A DNA stretch of 64,000 nucleotides from Gigaspora rosea (lineage: Eukaryota > Glomeromycota > Glomeromycetes > Diversisporales > Gigasporaceae), in assembly GCA_003550325.1 (NCBI GenBank), contig QKWP01000345.1, positions 1 to 64,000 on the forward strand, written 5' to 3'. Positions 1 to 12,200 of the stretch are shown one piece after another. The stretch's first letter is position 1, and each line of letters opens with the position of its first letter. Under the pieces are notes generated by a model. It was given only the letters and a program-made list of their open reading frames with translations. It was not told the DNA's origin and made no database searches. A program made the translations under genes and the position numbers.

Positions 1-59
1 TGTAAAATGTTCAAAAAGCATGATTATGTGAATATAATAATTATTAATTGATATCATAT

Positions 60-190
60 CAGATATATATTGATTAATATCGATATATATCGATATATAT
101 CGATTATTATTACTACCGATAGAAATCGGCAGAGTAATGGGTATCGATATATATCTTACAGATTAGTAATCGATATATATCTATATATAA
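60..190. repeat. ATATATCG-type simple repeat
   Basis: Run of interrupted GATATATATC units, locally palindromic. No coding potential seen. Confidence 0.8.
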
Positions 191-195
191 AATTT

Positions 196-298
196 GCTGA
201 TATTTGGTGAAACAAACTGTTGGTAAAATGAACTTGTTGGTGAGTATTTGTCATTGAAATGTTATGTCAGTAAAGTAATTGTTGGCAAAATAATACAA
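196..298. repeat. Solo arm of the foldback element at 4895-5168
   Basis: Matches the right arm of the foldback at 4895-5168 (shared GTTATGTCAGTRAAGTAATTG and TAAAATGAACTTGT words), but no opposite arm is present. A single (AAT)n tract follows at 303-327. Confidence 0.6.
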
Positions 299-1059
299 AC
301 CCAATAATAATAATAATAATAATAAATAAATTCATTTGCACTTTGATATTTAATTTGATATATTCAAAAACCATAATTAGACTGTAAGAAAATTTAATGT
401 TATAATAGATTTGGTATAATTCATAATTGATCTATTACTAATTAGTTATCAACTATTTATATTTATTTTTTATTTTTTAAAAATTATCTTTTAATCATTA
501 TGTGCACTTTGTATCTTTAAAATTTAACAAGTAGACTTCCATTTATTATGTGCATATTTGTATTTTTAAAATTAACTAAAATATGAATAATGTTAATAAC
601 ATGCATTAGTGAGTCATATATTGTATCTTGCCAGAATGATAAGTTTATAACAGTAGCTTGTGATAGAAACTATAATAATTTCAATGTGAACTAATTTAAT
701 CCCATCCACATATGAGCTGCCATTAATAGAAATAAGATAGCTAATATTTTAAAAAATATATCTTTAATTTTAAACTGAGCAAAAGGAACAGAATGAGAAG
801 CGTGAGAATTGATACAATTATTAGGACTAATATTGAATTAGTATATTGCATTGTATTCCTAATTTAGAATAATTTAGAATGTATAAAATAAGTTTATCAC
901 ATCTTGATATTTATTTTTTAAAAAAAATGATGATCAACAAAACTAGAATATTATATTAGAAAGCGATATATAAGAATATCGCATGGTGCAAGATATGCAC
1001 TTATTCAAATTTTTAATAATAATATATATAAAAATAATATAACTATAGCAATACAAATC

Positions 1060-1190
1060 TATAATGATCTCAGGATTCTGTAATTGGATTTTGATGATAT
1101 TAGGCTCATTGAAGTCATCTCACTAAGATGAAAATTTTGTAGTAAAATTATTCAAAATTGATTACTAGTTCAAAAATTATTTAATATTAA
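1060..1190. repeat. Fragment of the 2523-2961 foldback family
   Basis: Shares the word order of the right arm of the 2523-2961 palindrome: GTAATTGGATTTTGATGAT, then a GAAGTCATCTCAC-like segment, then GTAGTAAAATTATTCAAAA. Another fragment lies at about 18418-18545. Apart from these repeats, 1-14.7 kb has no supportable gene. Confidence 0.55.
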
Positions 1191-1614
1191 ATTTTAAAAA
1201 TTTTTAAAAATTTTAAAAATTTTAATAAAATTTTAGCTAATTAAAAGTTATTTGCTATTAAAACCTAATAATTTTTTGACCCTCCTATTCTAAAAAATTA
1301 GGTAATAAATGGTGCTTCCCTAAAAATCTCTTTTACTTGAAAATAAGCTACCTCTAATTTTTTGTATAATTGTTTACCCAAAAAAAATAGCTTATTTTTA
1401 GACATATATAGTAGTTAGTAAATACTAGAAGTTTTTGTTAAGAACATATAGAAGCAATAGCAGAAACGAGATTATAATATTCATAAAGCTGCTAATGTAT
1501 TTATATTTTATTTAGTATAGTGTTTTTTATATTTTTTACTTTAATACAATATATAGTGTTAATTAGTATTGTATAATTTTTATAAGTACAGTATAGGCTT
1601 TAATTTTACTATTT

Positions 1615-1866
1615 CTAGATATGGTATCTTTGCCTTAAAAATGACCTTACAGGACTATATAGATTTTATGAATAAAAATTAAAATTTCTAGCTATTCAGT
1701 AATTCAATTCAAATAAACTTTTTTTTATTTTGTAGAGCTTAGTGAGTTCTACAAAATAAAAAAAATTATTTGAATTGAATTATTGGATGGCTAGAAATTT
1801 TAATTTTTATTCATAAGATCTACATAGCCCCATAAGGTCATTTTCAAGGCAAAGACCCTATATGTC
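1615..1866. mobile_element. Foldback (palindromic) element
   Basis: Two arms of about 120 bp (1615-1735 and 1745-1866) are near-perfect reverse complements around a short GCTTAGTGAG centre. No ORF. It fits a foldback-type miniature element that could form a long hairpin. Confidence 0.8.
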
Positions 1867-2522
1867 TTTCTTTTTCTTTGTTTTTTTTTTGTATTTTCTT
1901 TTTTATTTTTTACCTTTTTACTTTCTCTTTGTACTTATTTTTACTTTTTCTCTTTTTTATAAAAAAAAAAAAATTTAAAAAAATGATCTTGATATAGTAT
2001 ACAATGCTAGTTAATAACTAGAGATCATATATTTGGGTATACAAAAGCTTTAGCAAGTTAAAGCTCTGAATTGAGCCAAATTGTTGGTATAGAAAATTGC
2101 TTTTAGTATTTATTATTTAGAGAGTTTCTTCTGTAAGTAATTATTATGTAATTATCATATAGCAGTAATAAACTAGTTCTTATTAAATACAAAGCAGAAT
2201 TATCAAATTAAAAAAATTGATTTGTATTATATTATATTATAAATTATTTTAATATAAAGTAAATATATACAACTCAGTTGTTTAATAAAAATTTGTTAAA
2301 ATAAAAATTAATATAGAAAAAGATTTTAAATTTCTGAAATTATTAAAGCTCCAACTTGATATAATAAAGTACATATAATATTCTTTCAATATAGGCTGTA
2401 TGAATATCGCTCTTTAAATTTTACTATAATAAGAGTAAACTATATAATTTTGTACAAATTGTATTTAATTTTAGCCAATGATTTTGCTATCTATATTATA
2501 TAATTTAGTATACTTTTGACTT

Positions 2523-2961
2523 CATATGCTCCGATTTTTGGAATTTATAAAAAAAGCTTATTTTTTTAAAACTTTAAAGCTAAATAATTTTTGATCTACT
2601 AGTCTATTATAAATGATTTTATTACCAAACTGTTCGTCTCTTTAAAATGATTCCAATGGGCTAAAAATTATAAAAATCCAATCACAGGGACATAAGAAAA
2701 TGTGCTATCAAATAGGTGCCACATCTGAAATTAGTTAATATAAATCAAACCAATTTCAGGTGCATCATCTATTTGATAGTGCATTCTCTCATGATCTTGT
2801 AATTGGATTTTTATGATTTTGGGCTTGTTGGAATCGTTTCAAAGAGATGAACATTTTGGTAGTAAAATTATTTAAAATGGACCAGTAAATCAAAAATTAT
2901 ATAGCTTTAAAGTTTTAAAAAAATAAGCTTTTTTTATAAATTCCAAAAATCGGAGCATATG
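2523..2961. mobile_element. Foldback MITE-like element, 439 bp
   Basis: Begins CATATGCTCCGATTTTTGG and ends with its reverse complement. The two arms (about 2523-2725 and 2755-2961) pair along most of their length. No coding content. Diverged pieces at about 1060-1190, 6960-7200 and 18418-18545 show it is a dispersed family. Confidence 0.8.
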
Positions 2962-3017
2962 TTTAGTATGCCTATAGGCATACTCTAGACATGTCTATAC
3001 TAGGACCCAAACAATCT

Positions 3018-3514
3018 CATATTAGCGGATCGGCATAATTGGGACTTTTTCAATAAACTGTTACACAAAAATTTGCTCCTAAGTGACATTGAAAAACTAA
3101 CAAATAAAGCACTTATTACAACTAACAAAAGGGGCTTTTTTGACGTTTAAACAAGTTAAAAACCCAAAAAAATTTAATAAAAGAGCTATGCTAAGCTATA
3201 GAAAGAAGTACTTTTACTATTTGTTAAAATACTCAGGCGTTTTAGAATGGGTTGGGCATTGTAAGATAGGTTAGTAACTATCAAGAGTAAAGTTGGATAC
3301 TAGTTTTCAAAAAATGGCCTTTTTAATCTACTTTTGGCTTATAATTAAATACATAAATTTTATAATGTTCTATGTACTTAATTATAAATGCAAAGCTGGT
3401 TAAAAAGGCCGTTTTTGTAAAAATTCGCTCTATAATAAATTTTTATGCAAAATTTTTTTGATAATCCTCGATCATGATTGGTCAATTTACCAATTATGCC
3501 GATCTGCTGATATG
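3018..3514. mobile_element. TIR element, about 497 bp
   Basis: Ends are inverted repeats of about 25 bp: CATATTAGCGGATCGGCATA at the left, and its near-complement ending GATCTGCTGATATG at the right. An inner palindrome (about 3315-3414) contains AAAAAGGCC blocks. No transposase ORF, so non-autonomous. Confidence 0.75.
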
Positions 3515-3949
3515 TATATAAGCTTATATTTGGCATTATAGTAAATTATTTTTTGTTAGCACTTTTATATTGGTATATATAATCTATATTTCAAATATTA
3601 GATAAGAATTTTAGTCTTTTTTTATCTTTTTTGAAATATAAATAAAAAATATATTCTCTAAAAAAATAGTATGTATAGATTATTTTATATATAATCTATT
3701 ATAAGCAAAAATTTATTACAAGTAAACCTTTTTAAAAATTACAAATTTTTAAAAATTTATAGAATACAGATAAAAAAACTTTATTTATAGCAGTAAAAAT
3801 TTTAAATCGTAAATTGTTATATTTTTAAATACTACCAAAATAGCAAATTCTGAAATAAATCATATATACTTGTGATATAGCCTAAATTTCATATTTTTTA
3901 ATACTGATATCACTGTTATAGCATAATAAAAAAGTGCTAATATTCACAT

Positions 3950-4860
3950 TATCTGTAAATTAAAATGTTTAAATTTTTTAAAATTTAAACAAAGGTATTT
4001 TAACAACTACCAAATCAAAATTAATGAAATTTTTGTTTTTTTTTTGAATTCTAGGATTTGTAAAATTTAAAAAAATTTGATAAATTTGACTTGATAGTTG
4101 TCAAGCTATCTTTGCTGAAAGTTTTAAAAAATTTTGGTATAACTTCTCTTTTAATAAATATTTTAAGCTTTTAAAGTTTGATAAAAATATTATAACAACT
4201 ACTAAACCAAATTTAATAAATATTTTTTAAAATTTTATATATTTATAGAATTCAGCTAAAAGTTTGTCAAATTTGACTATTTAGATCAAAATATCTTTGT
4301 CCAAAGCTTTTTATAACTTTTATTTTAATACAGTCAAACCTTATTATAGTCACTTTTGATATAATTACAACCTTGATATAATTACACTATTTTTAAGCTC
4401 TAACTATTTTAAACTATATAAAATTTGACCTTTATATAGTTACAACTTTTTATAATTACTAAATTCTTGTTTTTCAAGCTAGTGATTATATCGAGATCTA
4501 ACTATAGATATTTTTAAATTTTTCAAAGCTTTGAACAATGATATATTTAACAACTACCAAGCTAGAATAAAAAAACCTTTTATTTAATTTCTATAGAAAT
4601 ATAAAATTCAAAGTAAAAAAGTTCATCATATTTGATTTTGTGGTTAATAAGATATTATTGCTCAAATAATAAAAAAATTTTGGTTATTTTTTATTAAAAT
4701 AGAAGTTTTATTTTTTAAAAACTTTATGCAAACCCATTTTGACAACCAATCAAGACAAATTTTACAACCTTTTTTTTTTAAATTCTACAGATTCAAATTT
4801 GTAGAATTTAACACAAACATGTTTATTAAACTTGACTTTGTATAGTAAAAAAATAAAATT
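3950..4860. repeat. Degenerate tandem repeat, about 190-bp unit
   Basis: The phrase AACAACTACCAA recurs at about 3990, 4190 and 4550, and a weaker form at about 4740. Each is followed by a T-rich block with GAATTC-like sequence. The 4190-4550 interval is long only because the 4331-4504 element sits in it; without that element the spacing returns to about 185 bp. Confidence 0.55.
4331..4504. mobile_element. Miniature pogo-like element, about 174 bp
   Basis: Left end CAGTCAAACCTTATTATAG follows TA. The right end is the diverged reverse complement, also followed by TA. The ends resemble those of the larger element at 6634-7781. No ORF. It interrupts the surrounding tandem repeat. Confidence 0.65.
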
Positions 4861-4894
4861 AGCATATTATAGTTAGGTTCATATTATTTCACTG

Positions 4895-5168
4895 ACAATC
4901 ACTTCACCGATATAACATTTTACCAACAAATACTTACTGACAAGTTCATTTTACTGATAGTTTGTTTTACCAAACTCATTTCACCGACAAGTTTATTTTT
5001 AAACATCATACTAAATTTAGCCCTAATTCTACCTAATTCTACTCTGACCCTAACGACAATGACCAGAATTACTTTGTCAGTGAAATGAGCTTCAGTGAAA
5101 TAAACTGTTAGTAAAATGAACTTGTGGTAAATAATTTCAGTGAAATGTTATGTCAGTGAAGTAATTGT
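4895..5168. mobile_element. Foldback element with CACTGACAA-type words
   Basis: Left arm (about 4895-5005) and right arm (about 5065-5168) are reverse complements, built of short repeated words such as TTCACTGAC and TTTTACTGA. The centre is TAATTCTACTCTGACCC-like. No ORF. Confidence 0.75.
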
Positions 5169-5269
5169 TAATTAATTGATTGCCACCCATTATAGTCACC
5201 TTTCTTTAATATGAACAGGCCATCTCAAGAGATTTTGTTTAGTATAAAGAAAGCCCAGAACATAAAATT

Positions 5270-6180
5270 TATTTTTCTAAACCGAATTTTAATAAAGCCT
5301 ATTTGATGCATAATTTGCTATATACTATAAATACATATTGTATAAAATATAAAAAAAAACTTAAAAATCCTTTTTTAACCTTTTTTCAATTTTTGTATTG
5401 TTTATTTTTGTATTTTTATAATTTTTGCATTTTTTAAATTTTTGCATTTTTTAAATTTTTGTATTTATTACTTGCTGGATTACAATTATCTGACCCAGAT
5501 TATGCTTGATCATGGTCTAACATACTAGTAGAGATAGTAAAGTTCCTAAGTTCCAAATCTAAGAACCTAGTTTTAAAACCTGGTTTTTAAAAACCAGATC
5601 CTAATTTTGGAATATAGGTTCTTAGGTTTATTGTAGATTATTTAGGTTTATAGTAGATTTTTAGGTTCTTAAATTATTAGGTTCTTACATAGGTCCGTAG
5701 GTTCTTAGGTTCTTACATAGGCTCTTAGGTTTTTATGTTCTTATAGGTTCTTAGGTTCTTAGATTCTTAAATTCAATTTTTAATACAATAAGTATATTTG
5801 ATCAAGTTCTAGAACCAGGCTTCAAAACTTTAGGTTTTGAAATTAGGGTTTGGAACCAGGTTCAGAAACTAGGCTTAGAAACCAGATTTGAGAGCCAGGT
5901 TCAAGAACCAGATTCAAAAACCAGATTTGGAAACCAGGTTTGAAACCAGGTTTTGGAACTTTTTAAAAACCAGGTTTTTGGGTTTTTGTAATGGAATCTA
6001 AAGGTTCCAAACCAAAAACTGAACCTAAACCAACTTAGCCATCCTTATCTGTTAGGTCTATTATCTAACCCAGGTCATAGCCCAGGTTAAATATCTAATC
6101 CATTGGGTCACTATTATTTGACCAAGTTATGACCCAGATAAAATATCTAATCTATCAGATCACTATTATTTGATCTAGAT
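5270..6180. repeat. Low-complexity TTCTTAGG / AACCAGG region
   Basis: About 5550-5770 is built of GGTTCTTA words and about 5780-6010 of AACCAGRTT words, then GACCCAG and ATCTAATC words. A block near 5280-5350 (TTGATGCATAATTTGCTATA) recurs at about 35330-35390 inside a similar low-complexity region, so the two belong to one repeat type. No gene. Confidence 0.6.
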
Positions 6181-6633
6181 CAGAACACTATTTAATTAAT
6201 TATATTGAATAAATTTTATTTATATTACAAAATAAATTTATTTAAATAATGATTATATGTATTGATTAACTTGAGTTCAGATCTGGAATAGCAAATTTAT
6301 TATGTTAATTCAATATATCTAGAAGAAATATAAGATAACTATAGGTATTGTGATAGATATAGATATTGTAGTAGATCTGCTACCATTAACCCAAACTAAA
6401 TAATTTTTATACCATTTGAATTGTCTTATTGAGACAATTTGAATAGTACAAAATTCATTTAATTTTGATCATTTGTTATAAGATATTGGTATTTGAATGT
6501 TTAAATCAAATTTTTTGAAAAAACTAATATGTTATATTTGAACACTTTTCTAATACCAATATCTTGTAATCCAGTAATCAAAATCAAATAATTTTTGTAC
6601 TATTCAAATTATCTTGATGAGACGATTCAAATA

Positions 6634-7781
6634 CAGTCTGACCTCTCTATAGTCACACCCTATATAGTCTCACCTTTATATAAGCACCCAATATTGTACA
6701 ACAGACTTAAAACATAGTAAAAAACCTCATTATAGTCACAAATCATCTATAATCACTATCACAAAAAAATTTTGATCTTTCATTAATTTTTTATTAATAA
6801 AAACCCTCGTTATAATCACAAATTTTGACTAAATATAGATTATAACATCTGATTGGCCAATATTTATATTCATGTTTATTTAAAATATTCTATTAAAAAT
6901 TCTTAAAGGTTTGATAACAAATAACTTTTGATATAGTGGCCTGATTTGGATGAAACAACTACCAAAATGTTCGTCTCAATGAGATGATTCTAATGAGCCT
7001 AAGATCGCCAAAATCCAATCACAGGTTCCTGTGATCATTAAGAATTTGTGTCACTTCACATATTTAAGAATTGATTAAATTTAACATCTAAATAAAAAAT
7101 CTTTAATGATCTTAGAATTTTGTAGCTAAATTTGGATGATTTTGAACTTTTTAAAATTTTCTCATTGAGTCAAACACTTGTCATTTATCCAAATTGGGCC
7201 ACTGGATCAAAAGTTTTTCACTATCAAACATTTTAAATTTTTTAATAGTATTTCAAATATTCGCAAATATATTACTTATTGGCCTTTGGTCATGTGACTA
7301 TGACAAGTTATTTTATTTATAGTTTCACCCAGTGTTCGAAATTAGTGTTCTCAGAGTTCTCATATGAACACTAGTTTAAATTTGTGCACAGTAAAAATTT
7401 TTTACTATTTTCTATTAAAATTTTTTTGAGAACAGTAAAATAAAAAAAGTGTTCTCATAGCAATTAGCAACTATATGATATTATTATATCAAATTAAAAT
7501 AAATGAATATGACTAATTATGATAATTTATGATCAAAATTACAAAATTATTTAGTTGAACTTATTATATATATATTTATGGTATATATTTATAGTTTTTT
7601 TTTCTTTTTTCTTTTTTTTAGTGAGCATAAATGAGAACATAAACAATAGGTTGAGAACACTCATAGCTATTATACTGTTCTCATGAGAACAATATTTGAG
7701 TCTGAAATTTTGAACACTGGTTACACTATACAATCACAAAATAGAGCATGACCAACTTGTGATTATAGAGAGGTCTAACAG
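6634..7781. mobile_element. Pogo/Tc1-mariner-like TIR element, 1148 bp
   Basis: Starts CAGTCTGACCTCTCTATAG and ends with the reverse complement of CTGTTAGACCTCTCTATAA. Both ends are flanked by TA (6632-6633 and 7782-7783), the target duplication of this superfamily. No transposase ORF was found, so it is non-autonomous or decayed. It carries a fragment of the 2523-type foldback and a nested hAT-like element at 7330-7719. Confidence 0.75.
7330..7719. mobile_element. hAT-like MITE, 390 bp
   Basis: Ends CAGTGTTCGAAATT and AATTTTGAACACTG are inverted repeats of the hAT type. The flanking octamers GTTTCACC (7322-7329) and GTTACACT (7720-7727) agree at 6 of 8 positions, as expected for an aged 8-bp target duplication. 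The interior has several GTTCTCA/TGAGAAC words. It lies inside the pogo-like element. Confidence 0.65.
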
Positions 7782-8040
7782 TAGTATAAAAGTTATTTAG
7801 ATTGGACTAATAGGTCACGAGTTATGCAAATTCTGCCACAATACCCTTAACCACCACAATACCCCTTCCAATTTCATGTAACATATGATTGTAAATAACT
7901 AGTGATCCTGTTATCCAAATTGAACGATTTTGATACTATTTGATTCATCTCATTGAGACAAATCAAATGGTACCAAATTATTCAATTTAGACCAATAGAT
8001 CCAGAATTATACCAAAATTCTCTTAACTCTGCAACAATAC

Positions 8041-9109
8041 TTATACTTTCTTATATAAAATATTTGGGCTGAAAGTTTTAGTTTGGATTATCAAAAGTCT
8101 AGTATATAGAGAGCTGGATTAGAGATAGGTAACTGTATATATAAAAATTATTTTGTCAATCTTCTATTGGATATTAATAATTTTATAGTAAAAATTTTTG
8201 AAGATATCAAACAACAATACTAGAGCAAAGGAACAATTTTCTAATCAAATTATCTTATAATATAAAATAGCAATTAAAAATTAGTATCAGGTATAATATA
8301 AAAAATTTAAAACTTAACAAAAATAATTTATTACAAAATTTAGACTAGCAAATTATTATTTTAGCTTCAATAAAAAAGTTTACTTGCACAATTTTGCTAC
8401 ATAATATTCTTTTTAACTACCAACCAGTACTTCAATATAAATTAATTTTTTTCAAAGACCATTAATACAAAATTTATATGACCAGAAGAATGGTTCTATG
8501 CTCTATCAATTTTGATATCAAACACTTCTGCCTAACCAGGTTTGATAAAAAATTTTTTATCTTAATTCTAAGGCTCTGTAAAATAATATATATATATATC
8601 TGTACCTTTTTATATAAAAACCTATTGTTGATTAAACTCTCAATTGTGTTATTGTTAAGAATAACTTTTCAATTTATAATTGATTTCAAAACTCTATAAC
8701 CATGTAATATCATAAATGAAGTTCATAATTGAAAATTATCTCCAAACACTAATATTCTATACTGATTATTCAGATTATGTGACTATTATAAAAGACCTTT
8801 ATGATTGCTAGCTTTAGATATAGTATTGGAACTATACTACTGAAGACCCAAAAGTAAGAAATATATAATTAGTGTTGAACTAGAACTTCAAATATAAAAA
8901 CAATTGGCAGAATATTTTTCTTGGTTCCAATTTTACCATAGCAAAACCCCAATAATCTTGAGACCCAGACTAAATCTTTCTATGCCTTTTTTAAGCCTTC
9001 TAGTTTAAGGTTTAGGAGTCTTGGATGATTATTTGATAATGTATAAGTGTTAATATTAATTGGATTTATTTTTAATCTCTATTTCAATAGCCACTACTTT
9101 CTTAATATA
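8041..9109. other. AT-rich intergenic DNA, no feature recognised
   Basis: Only short chance ORFs; no domain, RNA gene or clear repeat structure was recognised. Confidence 0.6.
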
Positions 9110-11471
9110 CACTCCTCTACAGAAGTCACCAGAACTTTAATATTACAAAGATTTAACCTAATTTGTTAATGATCATAGCTACATATAAAACTGATTTTTT
9201 TTTATATGTGAATTGGTCTTTGTGCAATAAGTAAAGTTGTTTGCTATAAAATTTGCATGTTATTTGAGAATTTTAGAAAATTTTATTGTTTTTTTTAATA
9301 TTTAGATGGCTATAAAACAAAAAATAAAATATATAATTAAAATTATTATATTTTGATGCATTCTTGAACCCTTTAGATTTTTTTATGAAAATTTAATCAT
9401 ATATGCATTAGAACTTAGAGAACAACTTTTATTAAGTCAATAATTAAATGTTAACAATATACCGTAGTTGTTTCAGGTATAGTATATTTAAAATTTTAAT
9501 TTTTAAAAAAATCCTATTTTTTTGTATCTTAAAATTTTATATAATGAAAAATTGTAAAATTTCTGTTGGAATAATCCAATAAAATAAATAATATATTATA
9601 TATGTTATATTTTAAAATCATATCTTTATAAATTTTATAATGTTTTATTATATAAAATTTTAAGATACAAAAAATAGTATTTTTTTAAAGGGTTTTATTT
9701 TTTGGTGCACCTGCATCACGGTGCACCCCTTTGTGTCATGTGATCAATGTGATCAACGCATGATACATTTTTTTCATGGATTTTAAAAAATGGTGTCGAC
9801 ATATAACGGGACGTATGTACGTAAGTAAGTATTACAGTTTTCTTCATTTAATTTATTTATTAATGCAAAATTATAATAATTACAGTGTTTTCGATACTCG
9901 CATTGTTATTTATTTAAGTAATATGGTTTTAATAATTCTATCAAATACATAATACATACTTATACAACACTACATGTATCGGTTTAAACTATTCTATCAG
10001 CTACGTGTAAATATACACTACTTCGTTACTCAGCACAGCTTGTGTTGCGAAGCGTAAGCGAAGCAACACAAACAGGGCTCGCTTCGCTCACCCTGTAGTC
10101 GCTTCGCTTTAACTGTCGCCTCCGCTTCACTCCCTTTCCTAAATATTTGATACAACCACAACTAATCTATACTAACTTACCCTAACCCTAGTCCCAACCT
10201 AGGACTCAACAAAATTTCACAACGAGAATACACCAGTTACGAAGTTAAAACAATGGTATCAACGATTAAAAGAAAATATTCACTATTCTGATTACGGTGA
10301 CACCAACAATGAAGGTATTGTGTAATAGCACCAGAAAAAAAAGAAACCGTTAGTAAAATCAAAAAAATGGAAACAAACCCAAAACAAAGAAAGGGTAAAA
10401 ATACAAAACAAGTTTTATACTTTCCTGCAATTTACAAACCCGAAATAAACGACTCATACTCAAAATTACAACGACCACATTCGCCTTTTTACACCCACCA
10501 TAAAAACCAAATACTTATTACCAATGCGGAGAATAAGGCACCCAACATATTATGCAAACGACAATGCCAACAACGAAGTATTTTTGCCATACAAGTAATG
10601 ACAATGCCAACGACGGAAGAATGACCTAAAAAAATGAAATATTATACAAAGTTCTGCACAAAAAACAAATAACAAGACACAAAAAAAACATAAGCCCCTA
10701 AGATATCAAACTTTAAGCGCGTTACAAGCCAAGAAAGTATACAGCACGAAATTCACGCCAGCACGAAACAACAACTGCACCCAAAATTACGAAATCTTTT
10801 TCAACTATGACACCAACAATGCAACTCACTGATTATGACAACAACGAACCGGTAATGCACCAAAACGATAGCTCCTGTAAACGGATATAAACAACGACAA
10901 TCTGAAATTAGTGCAGTATTAAAAAAAAATTAGTTAGTACAGTATAACGCGTTAAAGCAAAAAAAAGCAGTACAAAAAAAAAAAAGAGTGATTATCGATG
11001 ATCACTGATTGTATATATACCCGTGATCAGGGGTGCACCATGGTGCATGGTGCATCAAATTATAATTCCCTTTTTTAAAATTAAAAATTTTATTAATTAC
11101 ATCATTTCTGGAATAACTGTATAGTTAACACTAATTATCGACTTAATAAAAGTTGTTCTCTAAGTTCTAAAGCATATTGAATTAAATTTTTATAAAAAAA
11201 TTCTAAAGGGTTCAAGAATGCAACGAGATATAATAACTTTAATTATATTTTTTATTTTTTGTTTACAGGCATCTAAAATATCAAAGTATTTTCAAGAAAA
11301 CTTAATAAAATTTTTTAAAATTCTCAAATTATATGCAAATCGTTATGGCAAACAACTTTACTTATTGCACAAATACCAATTCACTTAAAAAAAATCAGTA
11401 GCTACGATCATCAACAAATCAGGTTAGATCTTTGTGATATTAAAATTCCTGTGACTTCTGTAGGAGAGTGC
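9110..11471. mobile_element. Long-TIR element with GC-richer core, 2.36 kb
   Basis: Left arm from CACTCCTCTAC (9110) and right arm ending GTAGGAGAGTG (11471) are inverted for over 400 bp each. They run inward to GGTGCACC palindromes near 9700-9735 and 11030-11060. The core (about 9740-11000) is richer in C and G than its surroundings. It has hairpin-forming GCTTCGC/GCGAAGC stretches (10020-10140) and repeated GACACCAACAATG and ACAATGCCAAC phrases. The longest ORF is 85 codons (10367-10624) with no recognisable domain, and I do not call it a gene. The left arm is interrupted by a small element at 9512-9678. Confidence 0.7.
9512..9678. mobile_element. Palindromic MITE inserted in a TIR arm
   Basis: About 167 bp, with inverted ends of about 32 bp (CCTATTTTTTTGTATC at the left; its near-complement ending ACAAAAAATAG at the right). 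The corresponding place in the opposite arm (about 11065-11085) lacks it and acts as an empty site. Confidence 0.65.
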
Positions 11472-11875
11472 ACAATAGAATTTTTTTATTTACTAGAAAA
11501 GTAATCTGTTACATACCATCCATATAATGAAAAACAAATAGACCTTTCTTTTATGACAGTCTTTAGCAAGAAAATTAAAATATGGTTAATAATTATACCA
11601 ATTACCTAAGATAAATACCAGTAGAGATATATAGTTATTAAATGCATAGCATACAATAGCTGTAGTTCTGACCTTGGTCCTATCACTATTATACTAATAG
11701 CTAGAAGCTAGCAATACTACTGCATAATCAATTGTGGAGGGAATAATTACAATTATTTGCCCTGATTAATTGATCGGTAGTGTGGCTACATATTGTTAAT
11801 TAATTGCAATTTTTACTGTGGCTTACGAATGTGATGACTTGACACGTACTACGGTGCATGACATTTAATCATTTT

Positions 11876-12200
11876 ACTTATTTGCGCGGGTAACACAACC
11901 CAAAAAAGAAAATCCGATTTTGTAAATAAACTAAGTGCGTGAAATAAAAATTTAGGGTTAGGGTCTTAACGTTAGAGGCTATAAGGTTAGAGTGATGTTT
12001 AATATAAGTAAAATTTCATTCCCGTCATTTTTAATTAGCGCACCAAGATCGATTTAAACATTAGTTTTTGCGTATTTTCGCTTTTTTCTTCTTTTACGCG
12101 TGTTCGAATTCTTCGTCGGGCTGATCCGGAATAGTCAAAATTTGCACTCTCCGATTGGCCATTTCCTCTCCAGGAACTTGTATTACCCGCGCAAATAAGT
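11876..12200. mobile_element. TIR element, about 325 bp
   Basis: Perfect terminal inverted repeats ACTTATTTGCGCGGGTAA. The inside holds a GGGCTGATCCG segment shared with the elements at 17313 and, as GATCAGTCC, with 13286 and 46773. No ORF. The next kilobase (12201-13285) holds no gene. Confidence 0.75.

Larger units (their letters stand above)
6400..8040. repeat. Older foldback-type repeat interrupted by 6634-7781
   Basis: The left part (6400-6633) and right part (7782-8040) join into a sequence matching the uninterrupted copy at about 7930-8035: a TTTGATACTATTTGATTCAT-like segment, a TCTCATTGAGACAA segment, then TTTAGACCAATAG. The TIR element sits in the middle of this repeat. Confidence 0.6.

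Noticed and set aside
7551..7733. 60-codon minus-strand ORF
   Set aside because: Lies across the hAT-like MITE and a poly-T run; no domain.
8478..8699. 73-codon ORF rich in Phe, Ile and Leu
   Set aside because: Composition is what AT-rich DNA gives by chance; no neighbours, splice sites or family.
10367..10624. 85-codon ORF in the GC-richer core
   Set aside because: Built on the repeated ACAATGCCAAC phrases; stops in the repeat copies around it.
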